A DNA stretch of 64,000 nucleotides from Paracentrotus lividus. Lineage: Eukaryota; Echinodermata; Echinoidea; Camarodonta; Echinidae. Position 1 is the stretch's first letter. Each line of letters starts with the position of its first letter. The DNA is taken from contig CALNVZ010003434.1 of the NCBI GenBank assembly GCA_940671915.1, positions 43,340,868 through 43,404,867 of the forward strand. The letters run 5' to 3'. This document shows, one piece after another, positions 39,801 through 54,000 of the stretch. Under the pieces are notes generated by a model. It did not search any database and had not been told where the DNA came from. It was given only the letters and a program-made list of their open reading frames with translations. Both the position numbers and the translations under genes were made by a program.

Positions 39801-39960
39801 TCCAATTTTAATATTCTAAATTTATGATAAAGTGGATGAAGAAAAGGAAAAATTGTATAACCTACATGTACTACATGAGCATGCAGTCATTACAGATCAT
39901 TTGGTAAATGATCATGTAATGGGAAAGATTGAATATAATAAGTATTTTTCGGGAATTTGT

Positions 39961-39999
<39 letters not shown>

Positions 40000-42900
40000 C
40001 AATTTTGAACAATGAGCGAAACCGAACAGAAATACTGTCTTAGCTCATTTTGTATGCATTTTTAATTATCCTTTACAATCAAACCAATTATCGGCATGGC
40101 TGTGTAGAACGAGTTCTGACGATAAGTAGAGTATCGTGTGCATGAAATGAGTTAGTGTTCTTCAAGGGCGATCAGATATAAGCAATCAATCAAGTTATTC
40201 TTTGACAGAGTAGGTGCTAATAATTATCATGACTCATCTCACATGAAATAGTGTTTCTGCAGAAAGTAAAACAGCAAGTGTAATTCTACACACATCCAAC
40301 ACATACTACGTACATGTAACCTTTACATGCAAAATGGTATGGAGTGTTGCCCTCTTGGCAGACAAATTAGACAATCTTGTCTAATACCTACAGTACATGT
40401 ACATGTAAATACCAAAAGCAACTTACTAAACAGCAAAAAGGGAGATGTGGTCATGATAAAATAAGCTTTACAGCCATTTTAACTCTTAGTCTTGTATCTG
40501 AGATGAGTGAGTGAACATGATTAGGGGAAAGTATTTAAAAATGTATTATTGTTTAGGTAATTAAAAAACCTTAATACCAATTCTTAAATGCATTACAACC
40601 AACCTTAATCACTTTGAGACAGTTCTTCCATGTTTCCATCTCAAGAACACAACTTAACTACATCTTTCGCTTGTGGTACATTAAAAGAAGTGAATTTTTT
40701 GGGGTACTTTTTTTATTAAATGCTACAATGTAGTATATGAGGCAAAGATGACCTTTCTCTGACTTTGTATATTGTCAGATTTGTCAAAAACTATGAATCA
40801 CAAGTCAAATAGGGGTGTAAAACCGTTCACCGATTTAATATCAACAATAAAGATTCTCTGTAACCTTGCCAAAAAGATGTCAGTCAAGCATGCATGCACA
40901 CTGTATCATGTGTACCAAACATGTCCACAAATCACACATTATTTAAAGCCAATCAGGTGCAAAAAGCAATACAAGTGACTTCTGTGCAAATAATAATGGT
41001 AATTCCTGTCTAGATACTGTAAACTTGCCATTTCAATAAAGGTGTCCTACTAATTTTGTATCTGATTGATAAAACTTAATAAGAATTACAAAGATCTCGT
41101 TGTAAATTTGTAAAAATTAGACTCCAAAATCTCAAAACATTCAGACTACTAAATGAGTGAACATACAATGTACTGTACAGGTCTAGTAGAGTGCATTGTA
41201 CAGTACATGTATGTACTGGAAATGGCAGAACTGATACATTTGGATAGCACTTAATAACCAAGGAGTTTAGAAATATCTTCTGATTCATTACACCTAGTCA
41301 TGAACACACAATGCACATCTATAGTACAATCTCCCTTTTTTAGTGTCACCAACGTTTCTAATAAACATCCAAATATTGAATCCTATCATGGAAAACACCA
41401 TCTGTAATTAAGATTTGTTATCGTGACCTTGCATTGGATTGGCTTTGGGCCTGCACTTTAATACCAAGATGACGGCATCATAAGAGGTTTGATTAGATGT
41501 GGGGAAAGTGAGCTGCTACCACATCAGCCTACAGTGTAAGTTTGCTCAATCTCGAGATCCTGGCTCGATCAGCCTTTCCCAAGATAAAGATTGAGATTTG
41601 AGGAACCTTGTCCACATCAGCCCGAATGGAGCAATTTTGCTCTCATGCGTGGAATAAGCTCGAGCTAGGGAGCAGACACTCATTACATTTGTAGATGACG
41701 AGTTTCGAAGGGCGCGGTTTTGCATTATGGTCAGACATCATGAATAAAGTTATCATAACCCAAAACCCCCACGTGCATCCACAGCTGCAAATTTAAAACT
41801 TGCTAGTTTGTGAAATAGCTACATGTTGCTAATCCATGAACTAGCCTATTATGTGCAAAGTTGCCTACGACTTGTATCTTAAATTTCAAGACAACGAAAT
41901 AGTCCGTGAAGTGTCATCCATATTTCAAATAATCTTGAGCCAGTTCTAAATTGGGCTAATCAGCCTGTTCAGAAATAGCTTATTTTGAAACTGGGGCTGA
42001 TGTGGACAGGCCTGTATGGTGACAAAGTAGACAGTCAGGGTATTGATAATGTATCATTCCCTACGGAAGCGCACAGTTTGCATGACTTGACTCCATTTGA
42101 TGCGTCCTGTCAGTTAATTAGCTCACGCAAGCAACCAACCCCTTTCACATCGCCTCTTCATTCAATTATGTGTGAGAGAGTTGGATTGAACAGCTCTCAC
42201 TGAATGTCTTGTGCTTATAATACAGATCCATGGAAATATACATAATATTTATTTGATGTGATTAATTTAACATAAAACAGATAAAGGCAACATAATAATA
42301 CGTTTTTATATAGCGCATAACATATTATGTCCATGTCTCTATGCGCTATGCACATAGTAATCAGCAGAGGACCAGTAGGAATAATTACAGTTGCAATGAA
42401 CTTTACATAACCTACACAAATTTATGTATCTTTACTAAATGCATGATTATAATTTCATATTTTTTTACTTTACAGAAAAAAAAAGACAATTTGAAATACA
42501 GAGAGATATAAAGATGGGGGGGGGAGGGGGGGTTAGGGTGGGGGCAGCAGGAGAACAATATCTAAATATTCACAGCCTGACTGTGTTTCATATTTTCATT
42601 CTCTGAAAAATAAAGAGAATACAGGTAATACATTATAGACAGAAAAAATAAGAGAAGAGACTGGAAATTACATGGATAAGGATTACAATATTATTAATGT
42701 ACCAAAACCTACCGACCTTGACAATCGCAGTCGTTACACAATAGTCATCAAATCATTAAGATTTAAAGAAGGGCTCTTAATTTAAAAAATATCCAGATCC
42801 CCACTGGGGAAAAACTGGAGGCCTGGGGGTGTTGCACCAAGTCATTTGTAATACAACCTGAAAAATGACTTGAAATATATACATGAGGAGCTAAAAAAAA

Positions 42901-45900
42901 GGGATGCTTAGTTAAATTAATTAAGATTTGATTAGCTAAAGTTGGAAAATGCAGATTAGATTACACTTATATACTTTTGGACATTTTGTAAATCAAGGAT
43001 ATTTTTAGCAACAATTTGATTGAGATTATTAGATTAATAGTCAAACGTCAATCATATTTGGCTTTTCATATTTCAAGTTGTTCGTAAAGTGTTTCATAGC
43101 TCACAAGCGTTTACTTGTTGAAACACTCCCAGTTGTCAAGTATACAGAATGGTGATTTGACAAGCCCCCCCCCCCCCCCCCCTCTCCCCCACTTCCAGAG
43201 GAGTATGAAGTGCACACTGTAACCTTGAACGCTAATTACTTTAAGTGAAAATTCACACCTGGGAAAGGATCAAGCAAATAGGATCAATCAAAGTCTAACT
43301 ATAAATCCTCAATCCCAACTTGGCTTTCCATATTAGATCAGAGAATCAGAGAGAATGGTTTCTGTGTGTGTGATCTCTAAACCAATTAAAGATTTATTCT
43401 ACCACTCTGACATTGATTTTCAGCATTTTCAGGAAGTGAGTTTAACCTCAATCGTTTGTCGAAGATTTATCTATGATGGTTTGCGTTGCCAGGCAACGAT
43501 ATATGACTTGATTGAAAATTGTCCTACATGTGCATGTACCTGTACTTGTACCACCTGCAATATGTACTATACTGATTTGTTTATACAATGATGTTGTAAT
43601 TCCACTTTCAAGCATGACGCATATAAGCTAATAAATAATTTCACCTGCATTATTCCAAGTTCCAATTTCCTTTTTTCTGTATAGAGGTGGTAAACAAAGT
43701 GCATCATAATGTAATATTATATACATGTACTACTAGTAGTAGCTAAAATAGAACTTAATCTTCAACACAAAGGAGAAAAGATCATTATATATATATATTT
43801 TTTTATTATTATTCTTATTCTTTTTTTTCTCTCTTTTTTTTTTTTTTTTTTTTTGCTTTTGAGTTTGACCCTCACATGATATCTTGACCATGCTTCATAG
43901 AATCTATACTTCAATGTACATACCATGAATAACAAGAATAAAACAGTATAAAGGGAAAATTGTGAATAATGAAAAACCATAATATCAGTCATTAAATAGC
44001 AGTGTGTAAAAATAGAGTGAAGGAATAAATTCTAAATCACCTTTAATATCACAGTGTGGTGGAACATATTTGAATGCAAAGGCACTCAATGAAGTGATTT
44101 ATATATATTTTTTATTTATTCCAGTGAAAGTTACATAAGTACATTTGTATGTTTGTAAATCATATACACTGTATACACATTTAATACTATAATTATACAT
44201 GTACATAATAAAATGATGACTTCAACAATAAAAAAAAAATTGCATTCTCTGCCTTTTTACAGGCTACTCTGTTGCACTTGAAAGAACACACAGTTCGGAC
44301 ACACTGGTGTTATTCCACAGCCAAAGGACATCCAAAGAAAGGGATGTGCGATGGTGTCGTTTGGGAAGTACAGTATTACATGTGACTACACCATTTGTTT
44401 CGCTGGTGCCCTGGAGGTGGCATATTTGATTAGATGGAGGCAGAGGGAGTGGCAGCAGCGAAAAAGGGCTATCATCTGTCACATTTGATTCCTAGCCATC
44501 TATTTGAAAACCGAACTCTACAGGAAAGAGGATGAGCATTACATATTCTTCCCTTAGTTGTTTATATCTATTTTATAAAACTACATACATGAAACTACTA
44601 TATTACTTGCTACAGTATATCCCAAATCAAATTGAAATCAGTTTTCCACTTTTCGATCATGTACTTTTAAATTAGTTAAGACATTGCAATCAAGGTTTTA
44701 AAGGAATGGGTTTAAAGGGAATCTTGTTTGTGTGAAAAGGTGGGGGGGGGGGGGAATTGTGAGATTTCAAAACATTTTCATGTGTTTTCATATTGAAAAG
44801 GTCCACTATTAATAATTGCTCTTCAAATGCCGTCATATAATATGACACACATGCACAAAAAAACACACAAAAAAAAAACAGCTAGCTGAAATGTTCAGGC
44901 TAACAATTTAGTTCCATACAGTATGCACATCTCTGCGTAGTGCATGTGACAATTCACGAGGGGGAATCATGGATAAATGAATTTTTCAGGGCATTAAAAA
45001 ACCCAAATTAATAAAATGAATATACAAAATAAATAAACAAATAAATAAATAAGTAAATATTTATGGGGAAATATGACCCAATACCCTAATTACCAGATGT
45101 CCAATTCTTTGAGGTACATGTATACTACCCTAATGGATAAAAACATTAATTTTCTTAATCAGGTTTTTCTAATCTCCATTGATCTGAATTTAAAAGGTTA
45201 GGTAATGGAATTGGAGTACAGAACGCAAACCCAGCTGTCCATAGGTGCTACATATCACATGTACATACACGGCCCGGCTATTTACGTTCATGCACGACCA
45301 AAATCAATTTTATTGATACCGGTATAGTCTGACTCCTGTCCTAGTAGTGTGTGCTAGAGCTGGTTGGTTGGGTGTCCTTATGCAAAGCTATAGCGACATG
45401 TACATGTATTTCCACATGTGTTGGCCAACTCATAAGATTATTTGGCTTATTCTGCCCTTACATGTATTTACTTGGACTTTAATTCTCTATCGCCTTCATA
45501 TTTTTTCTTGATGTTGCCCTCTGTCTCTTTCTTTCTCTGACTCGTTGTCTCTATAGCCCCCTTCTCTCTCTCTCTCTCTCCCTCTCTCTACCTCTAGATG
45601 TACATAAACCTGAAAATTTCCCTTCATAGCCTCATGTCTAGATGTAGATTTGTATAATTTCTTGTTTTTATTTATGTTTTAGTCTCATTGTTTTTTATTC
45701 CCTATTTCCCCTTTAATGTGCATTCCAGATATGTACATTGCTAATCTCTCTGTTTATTTCATTCCATTGACTGTACATTCCAACATTTCCTTCATTATAT
45801 GTGCTCTACATTCTGTGTCAAATAAAATGGTACAAGTGGAAAACATTTTTTTATACAGTGCGTCCCAGAAAAAAGTATACCCAACTTTGAGGGTCTCGTA

Positions 45901-48900
45901 TTAGAAATTCATAAATCATGTGACCTTATTTTTCATTTTATGTTAAAGAGTAACTCATGTTCTGTTCGATGATACCAAATTTATGTCAATGCTGTCACGA
46001 ATGACTGAGTACTTGAACTTAGAAAAAAATCTGTCGAAAGGGCTTTGTACCAAGTTTTTCAGAAGTAAACTTTTCATTTCAATAATCCTCATGTTTTTTG
46101 TTTTAGCCTGAAAATGATGCAAAGTGGATTAAAGTTCAAAAAAATGTTTGCATCACTTAAGCAAACATATGCGAAATGTAGCTCAAGAAAATTGACCAAA
46201 AATGTTAATCATTTTCATGGTATATTGTCAGTGAAATCCTGGCTCCCTGATCATCATTCATTGTTTGAGGTAAGCCTTCCTGAGTTATTCACAAGGGATA
46301 AAGCATTACTTGGGATGCTATCTTGATGAAGTCCTCTTTCAATTGCCTTGGTATGTATGAACACTTGGATGATCTTCCATTGTGTCATTCCTTGAATTTC
46401 AAGTGCCTTAGAAGTAAGTAAAACATTGATTTCATGTGTCGTGATACCTCATGCAACCAAAATGGTGCAGCTAACAACAGAGCAGAAGGTTTTTCTAGTC
46501 AGCAGATACCATGCAACACGGAGGATGGTGCCCCTGCACACCGGAGTGTAGCAGTTCGAGATCGACTTCGGGAGGTGTTTGGTAATCACATAATTGCGCT
46601 CAATTACAATAACGAGCTGTCCAAGACATGCAACGACGCTGCGATTTATGCATTGAGAGGGAAGGTGGGCACGTTGAACAAGTTGGTAAGTTGAAATTAG
46701 CTGAACCCAAAATAACCCAAACTTGGTACAAAGCACTTTCGACGGATTTTTTTAAAAGTATGAATACTCGGTCATTCGTGACAGCACAGACATAAATTTT
46801 ATATCATTGAATAGAGTATGAGTTATTCTTTAACATGATATATAATATATGGTCACATGATTTATGAATTTCTTATACGAGGCCCTCAAAGTTGGGTATA
46901 CTTTTTTCTGGGACGCACTGTAGTATGAAGATTAATCACAGCCTGCTATTGTTTGGTATTTTCATAAAGCAGGAAGATCAGACTTTCACCTGCAATTTTT
47001 TTCATCACATTTGGTGTTGTAATTTTTGAAATACGACTAGTTTTCTACAATCAAGAAAAATCTATTTTCGCACGCCGTCCCATGCTTTTGTGTATAAGTT
47101 TCGCATAATGGCCATAAAGTGCTCAATTTCGATTTGTTCTTCGTCGCATAAAATTTAGTATAACTTTTGTTTTATGAAAGCAAATTAAACAGAACAAAGC
47201 GCACTATCAAGGAAAATCTTTCGGCTTTATTTTGGTAACACATACACACATTATTTGAAAATATTTCAAACCTAAATAAATTTTTTTTCCGACTGTACCA
47301 TTTTTTTTTACACAGACTGTATTACTCTCCCTCACTTTTTATTTTCACTTTCTACAATTGTGCTTACTTTCTGCTTCTCTTTAGCTGGTAAGCAGTATTT
47401 TTCTTTGTAAGATGTAGCATTTTCCCAATGCATTGCTTAAAGTATACATTGTACGTATTGTACATGTACATGTACATGTACATGTTTGTTCCTGGTAATA
47501 ATAATAGGCAGTACTAGTTTATACTGCTTTTGATTTTCAAAAGTATATTGAATTGAAAATAAATATCATGCCAATATTTTATCTTCAACCTTTAATATGT
47601 TATGAAAAGACAATTTCGTAGCTAGAGCTGGTAATAAAATTATGTGCAATATTACTTCATGTACATGTAGATTGCTAGGAATGTGTGCATCAAAAATACA
47701 TCATAGTAATTTAACCAGCGTTCTCCCTTCTCCCTTAAATATGAGATGGGATAATACAATAATGATGATATGAGAACTGATAATAACAGTAGGCCGAGTT
47801 AATTGAGACAGCTGTTGTCCAATTCATGCATTCTGTTCACAATTATCCCGCTCTCTCTCTCTAATTACCCAGAGATGGGCACACCTATCGGCTGGAAGTA
47901 TGCTACACTAATGGTGTGTGAATTATTCAAATATAGACATAGGGCCATGCGTTTTAAGTTGGGCCCATGTTGTGTGACACACTAAAAATTTGTACTAATC
48001 ATGCGCATTTCCATGAAAGTGGCTGTAACTTTATAAAAATATATATTAACCCCACAAAAGTATACATTTTCTGGAAGCTGAATGTCTGAGGAGTTCGGAA
48101 ATGTTCTTAAGGTTAACATAGGTGGCGCCCTTGAAAGGTTATGAATCTTAAAGCCTGAAAAATTCATGAAAAAAGATGGCCTTGGAAAAAAATTGCAAAA
48201 AAAAAATTGCTTACCCTACAACATTATTTACTGCAGATTTGAACTCCTCACATTTAGAGCTTTCCAAACATGTATAACTTTCTATACCCTGGGAGAGTTT
48301 ACCGCATTTTGCTCCAGGCTGGAAAGATGACTTCGAAAATTTCAATTTTTTAAGAAATTGTACCTTGTTGCCGTGTTCTAAGTATTGTAACTCGCTGTTT
48401 AAGATACTAGACATGTAATGAAGGACCCTATATAAGTTGATAAGGCAGATAGAAGTAGCAAAGTAGTACTGACATGTGAAAATCCCTTTATCTTGGTAAA
48501 CATTATTAACCATAATGTCCTATATAAGAGCCCTTTTAACTCTTTGCCTGCCAAATTCGACTATAGTCACAATTGTATTTATTAACGATACAATCGTAAT
48601 AATCTATTTTCTCTGTAATGGCTGGACTAAAAGATCCGAAAATCACTGATAATGCGAGGGCCAGGCCTAAGGCATAACTTCTCCTAGTTTAAATACTAAG
48701 CAAATATTGTTACACGTTTTGTAATAATTAAAGAGAAAAGTCTTCTTTTTTATGCTTAAAATTAATGTGGCGGGCAAAGAGTTAATAGCTGTAAAGATAT
48801 TGTCATTCATATATAGTACAGTCACAATAGTGTACAACACCAAACTGTTTATAACTACTTTTATGGATCATAAACAAGCTAAATAACATGTTGCAAGTGT

Positions 48901-49466
48901 TTCAGAAGGATGAAAGCATTTCAATTTTAAAAAATCCACCTCTGAACATGATTTAACTCTGTTTTACAGCACATGTACCATATTTGCTGCGCGGCTCCTC
49001 CTGCGCGGCTCCTCCTCCACCCCTGACTCTCGTTAATTAACAGTTAATTAACAGACAATGATGAAATTTAAAAAAATTTTAAAGCATCTATTTTGTTGCC
49101 TTATATGAGAGCTTTAATTTAAGACCAAATTCAGCTATATAGCTTGTATAGTTTTTAAGTAAATCAATAAACAAAATCATATTTGAGGAGCAGATGTCAC
49201 AACTCCACCTTTTTAAGGGCCCAACTCAAAACACATGGCCATAGGCAGATTTCAATTGCTAAAATTGAAGTAAGTGGGGGATGCGGGCAACTGAGTCGAT
49301 ACAACACAGTTGACGGGAGAACAATTGAGCATTCTAATGGGGTTAACTTTAATCCATTATTTACTCTGCAGTGTTGTACCAAAATAATGTACAATGTATA
49401 TTGTAGAAGATTTTGAGTGTGCTGTTATGAAAATGCATGATATCATGGCATAATAATAATAATAAC

Positions 49467-49521
<55 letters not shown>

Positions 49522-51027
49522 TTAATAACAATAACAATAAAAAGAATAATAGTGGTTTCTTGTATTGAGTAATACATGTATGTCAGGAACAAAATTATAA
49601 AAATAGAATTAGAAAAGTAATAATAGAAAATGAAAAATGTCTTGTTTTGTATCATGTAATGTAACTGCCTCCCACTCTTTCTCTCTGTCGCTGTCTGTCT
49701 GTCTCTCTCTTTCTGATTCATCTCATCACTCATTTTCTCAACCCCTCTCTTCATTAATCTTTGTTCTCTCTCTGTCTCTGTCTCTCTCTGTCTCTCTCTT
49801 CCTTTTCCTCTTTGTTAACTTGGCGCATGGATCGAAATAATAATTACAATCCAAGCTTGGCCACACCCACAATGTACATTTCTTTCCTTATCCCCCAACT
49901 CTCTTTCCATCTCTTGCGCTATAGATTTCCTCTGGTCTTTATTAAATACTCACTCATCTTTATCTTCCAAGAAACAATACACGCCCACACTGAGGCGTAA
50001 CAGATCCCCGTTTACATATATGCTCTGTAAATAAGTACTTGATCAAACCCAGAACCAAAGTTCACTTAGAATAGAAACAGAGGTTACACCCAGTATAAAG
50101 GTACATAAACTAGTACGCCCATTAGAAGTTTAAAAAAAATATTTGTCATACAAGTAAATGTAGCCCCAACATGTACATGTACACGTTACATATCTGTAGT
50201 GTTTTTGTGTGCCCAGTAGAAGGGTGTTACTACATGTAATTAGCATTAAAAGGGCATATTTCAAGCTTCACAAGATGAACAAAACTTTAACATGTACATG
50301 TACATTACCTACATGTACATGTACATTCTACAATACATGTACATACAAAAGTGCGATCACAAATCAAATTTTTGGTTTTCATGAGGACACTTTTGACAGG
50401 CATCTACGTTGTTCTTTGTTATTAATAGTCTACAATGTATTTCCTATTAAAATTAAAAGGAGAATCTACAAAGAAGACAGTTTAAACCAGGAAATTTCAT
50501 GAATTCTCTTTTTGTTGTGCAATGGTCTACATGTTTGCACCCTAATCCTTACTATTTTTGACTACCTAAATTGTTTATATTCTAATTATAGAAACAAAGT
50601 GTGAACTAAAATTAACTGGTATTTGGTCCCTTTATGTAATTCTGATGAATCATCAAACTACATATGTGTATGGGTTTAATTTACACTGATTACATTTATT
50701 TCTATTTTGGTTCAGGCTACGAAACAGACCTCATTGTTTTCCTGAATTACTGTTTCATTGACATATATGTGTGAGCTACAAGTACATGTAGTACACAGGA
50801 TAACTGTAGGTGGAGGAAGGAACCTGCTGAGCTATCCCAAGTAATAATTTTTACTTGGGAGGGAAAGGCATACAATAAGAAGAAAAGAAACCAAAAAATA
50901 ATTTGGAAATCACATGGGCGGTTGGGAAAAAAAATTGACTTTTTCGGCCCGTTTCTGACCATGTTGGATCCATCCCTGACATGCATGAAGATACATGTGT
51001 CATTCGATGGATTCCTACAAACAAAAA

Positions 51028-51086
<59 letters not shown>

Positions 51087-54000
51087 AGATATTTCAGCCT
51101 TACAGTTTCCCAATCTACAATTAAAGCTCCAAAATATTTAGAAGATTTAATTGTAAATTGGGAAATTAAAGATTTTAAATGTACATTTAGAAGCTTTAAT
51201 TGTAAATTGGGAAATCGTGTTTGTACATGAACTACGCTCTTCTAACTGCTGGAGGTAATGATTGCTCCATAAAAAAACAAACTCCTTAACCTTTTCTGTT
51301 GCCTAAGGATTGATTTCTTTTTCATTGGCCTCAACAAAACTGGGTCTATATACTGCACATGTAACTAATTAAAAGCAAAAAAAAAAAAAAATCTTTAAAT
51401 ACTTTAATACTCTAAAAACACTCATAACAAGTGATGACATTTGGCAACAACTCAAAAGTTGTAAGTACATGCAGTTATTGGAAAATGTCAAAATGTTTCC
51501 ATAAAAACAGCTGAAAATTAGTGCAGCTGTGTTCTGCAAATAGAAGTCAAATATTTGCCTAGATATACAATGTAGTTCCCTGCAGCTGTGTATTGTTCTT
51601 GGGTAACATGCCATGAAAATGCAAGATTTTTTTTTCAATATGTAGAGTCTTTTTAATTAATATGCATGCATTTGAACCTTTTGGCAAGATTTTTTGAAGT
51701 TTCGTTACAAGCATTTTTTAGTACAAATGTACTGTAGTAGGCCCTATACATAAGAAAATGGGATACCATCAGGATTCGACCAGACACCTCCTGGTTACTA
51801 GTCAGGTGCTCTACCAGCTGAGCTATACTAAACCCACGTTGTCCTATATTATACGCTACCTAAAAAGTCTAAATTTAATATCGTGTATTGCCAAGTTTGC
51901 TTAATACACATGTGCATGAATCATTCAACAGCCGGGTTACATGTAGGTACATAAATAAACATGTTGAACATTTGAACTCGTTCATTTCAATGTATGCAAA
52001 GCTTCATTCTATGAACACCACAATACAGTGTACAATATTCATGATTCACCTAACAAATGTTCATCAATACATGTAAATGTTCAGTCGAGTGCTACATGTA
52101 CATGATCTACATGTACATGTACAGTCCATTCATATTTTAATATAAAAATTGAATTTCAAAGTAAATAAAAGTTGATAGAGTTGTAATTAGGAAATTAAAA
52201 CAGAGATTATTTGAGGGCTAAATTGATCTCATTTTATTCCTCAAATTGGCAACAGTAATATTTTCATTTTAATGCTACATGCTTTTAATTGAATGTGATG
52301 TCTTTGAAACCAACATACATGTACATGTACATGGTTAGGAACTTTAAAAAAAAAAAAATTAATTGCCAATTTTGATGAAAAACAATGATCTTCAACTTCC
52401 CAATGTGTTGCCAATTTAGGGATTTTAAAGATTATTCTTATAAATAAAATTCCTGAGATCAAATGCAGTATGGTCATGCAACACGTTGGGCACAATGTAT
52501 GCAGAATTTTTTTCTCTTTCAGTTTCTACTGATATACCTGGTGTATTTTTGAGAGTTCTGAAACAAAAGTTATTGACCCACACCACAAAATGTGGGACAA
52601 TGGTGCGAATGGGTTAATAAAAGTTGATAATTAGGAATCTTTGCTATTATGAACCTACAAAATTCACTATGCTCCCATTCACATCTTACAGTACACATAA
52701 CATGTCATATGTGTACTTGTATGGTGTCCTAGAATTAGGTCTTCAGAGTGTGAATTAATGGCAGGAGAGAATAACTTTGAGTGTAGCCATAACAGGTAAT
52801 AAATCTCTCTTTTCACACACTATTAAAATCAGAGTGACATGATAGGACAACAAACATATTTCATGAATGCTTATTTCATACATACAGTACATGTAAGTTG
52901 TTGTTCAAAGATTTTTTTTGTATCATCTACTGTACAAGTACACAAAAAATGCTGACCTGTCACCTCTATCTGATACCCAAAGCAAAGCAATTTACTACAT
53001 GTGCATGTTTTAAATCAAGATTTCTTTTTTGCTATAGACTTAAAGGGGAAGTTCACCCTGGAATTTTATTGGTCTTAAAAAATAAAGAAAAATAATAAAA
53101 AAATATTAATGAAAGTCTGAAGAAAATCGACCAAAAATTTGCGAAGTTATGACTATGTAAAATGACATTTTATGGAATTTACACTACATATTCACATCTA
53201 GGAGATCTGCTCGCATGTGACGTCAGAGAATCAAAACTTTGAATATTCATAACTTCATCATATTTTGGTCGATTTTCCCCAAATCTTCACTCATATTTTT
53301 CTTTTATTTTTCTGCATTTTTTAAGACCAATAAACATCCAGGGTGAACTTCCCCTTTAAAGTACACACACGGAGAAAATACACAATATTTGCTAATAATG
53401 GCCAAATTGCATGTTGCTGAATAGATTTTCCTTCGTTTATACAATTGACATACTGAAAATGACTTGAATCTCTCAGAAATAGCTGTTAATGATTTTTAGT
53501 GTTTTTGTTTAATCCGCCCCCAAATGGGCCGCTCGGCGTGCGGAGGAGAGGCTGGCTTGTGACGTCACACCTTGGACAGCTCGAACAACAACCAGCTGAT
53601 CTGAGCTTGCGCGCGCAGCTTGATGCAATGCATATACAGTACGTATGTATATACGTAAACACATTGCATGCTCGCACTGTACTAGCTTGTTATAACTGCT
53701 GTGTCTCAGATTAATATGGCTCTTTTCTTGTTTTATCACAACTGATTACACCATTGGACAAATCATACAGGGTTATATATCCTTAAAATATCGTGTTTTG
53801 AGATATTGTTAACGATTGTGATTATCTTGTAGATTTGAACTTGCTGCGATAGATTTTTGAAGAGTTTGCAATCATAATGGTAAAAGCACGATTTGCCTTG
53901 CTCATTGGTGAAGCGTTTAATTTGCCCATTGGCATTCGGAGATAATGCTTAGAATTTTATATTCTACTCTGTGTTGAATCTATATTGATTTTAATATGAT

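Larger units (their letters stand above)
45809..47319. mobile_element. Mariner-type MITE, copy B, split by a second element
   Basis: Its two halves, 45809-45853 and 46923-47319, match copy A (38929-39372) end to end. The inverted ends CATTCTGTGTCAAAT and ACACAGACTG are flanked by TA. The interruption is the element at 45856-46920. Confidence 0.85.

Noticed and set aside
49443..49754. Poly-isoleucine membrane-like frame
   Set aside because: It is a translated TAA microsatellite.
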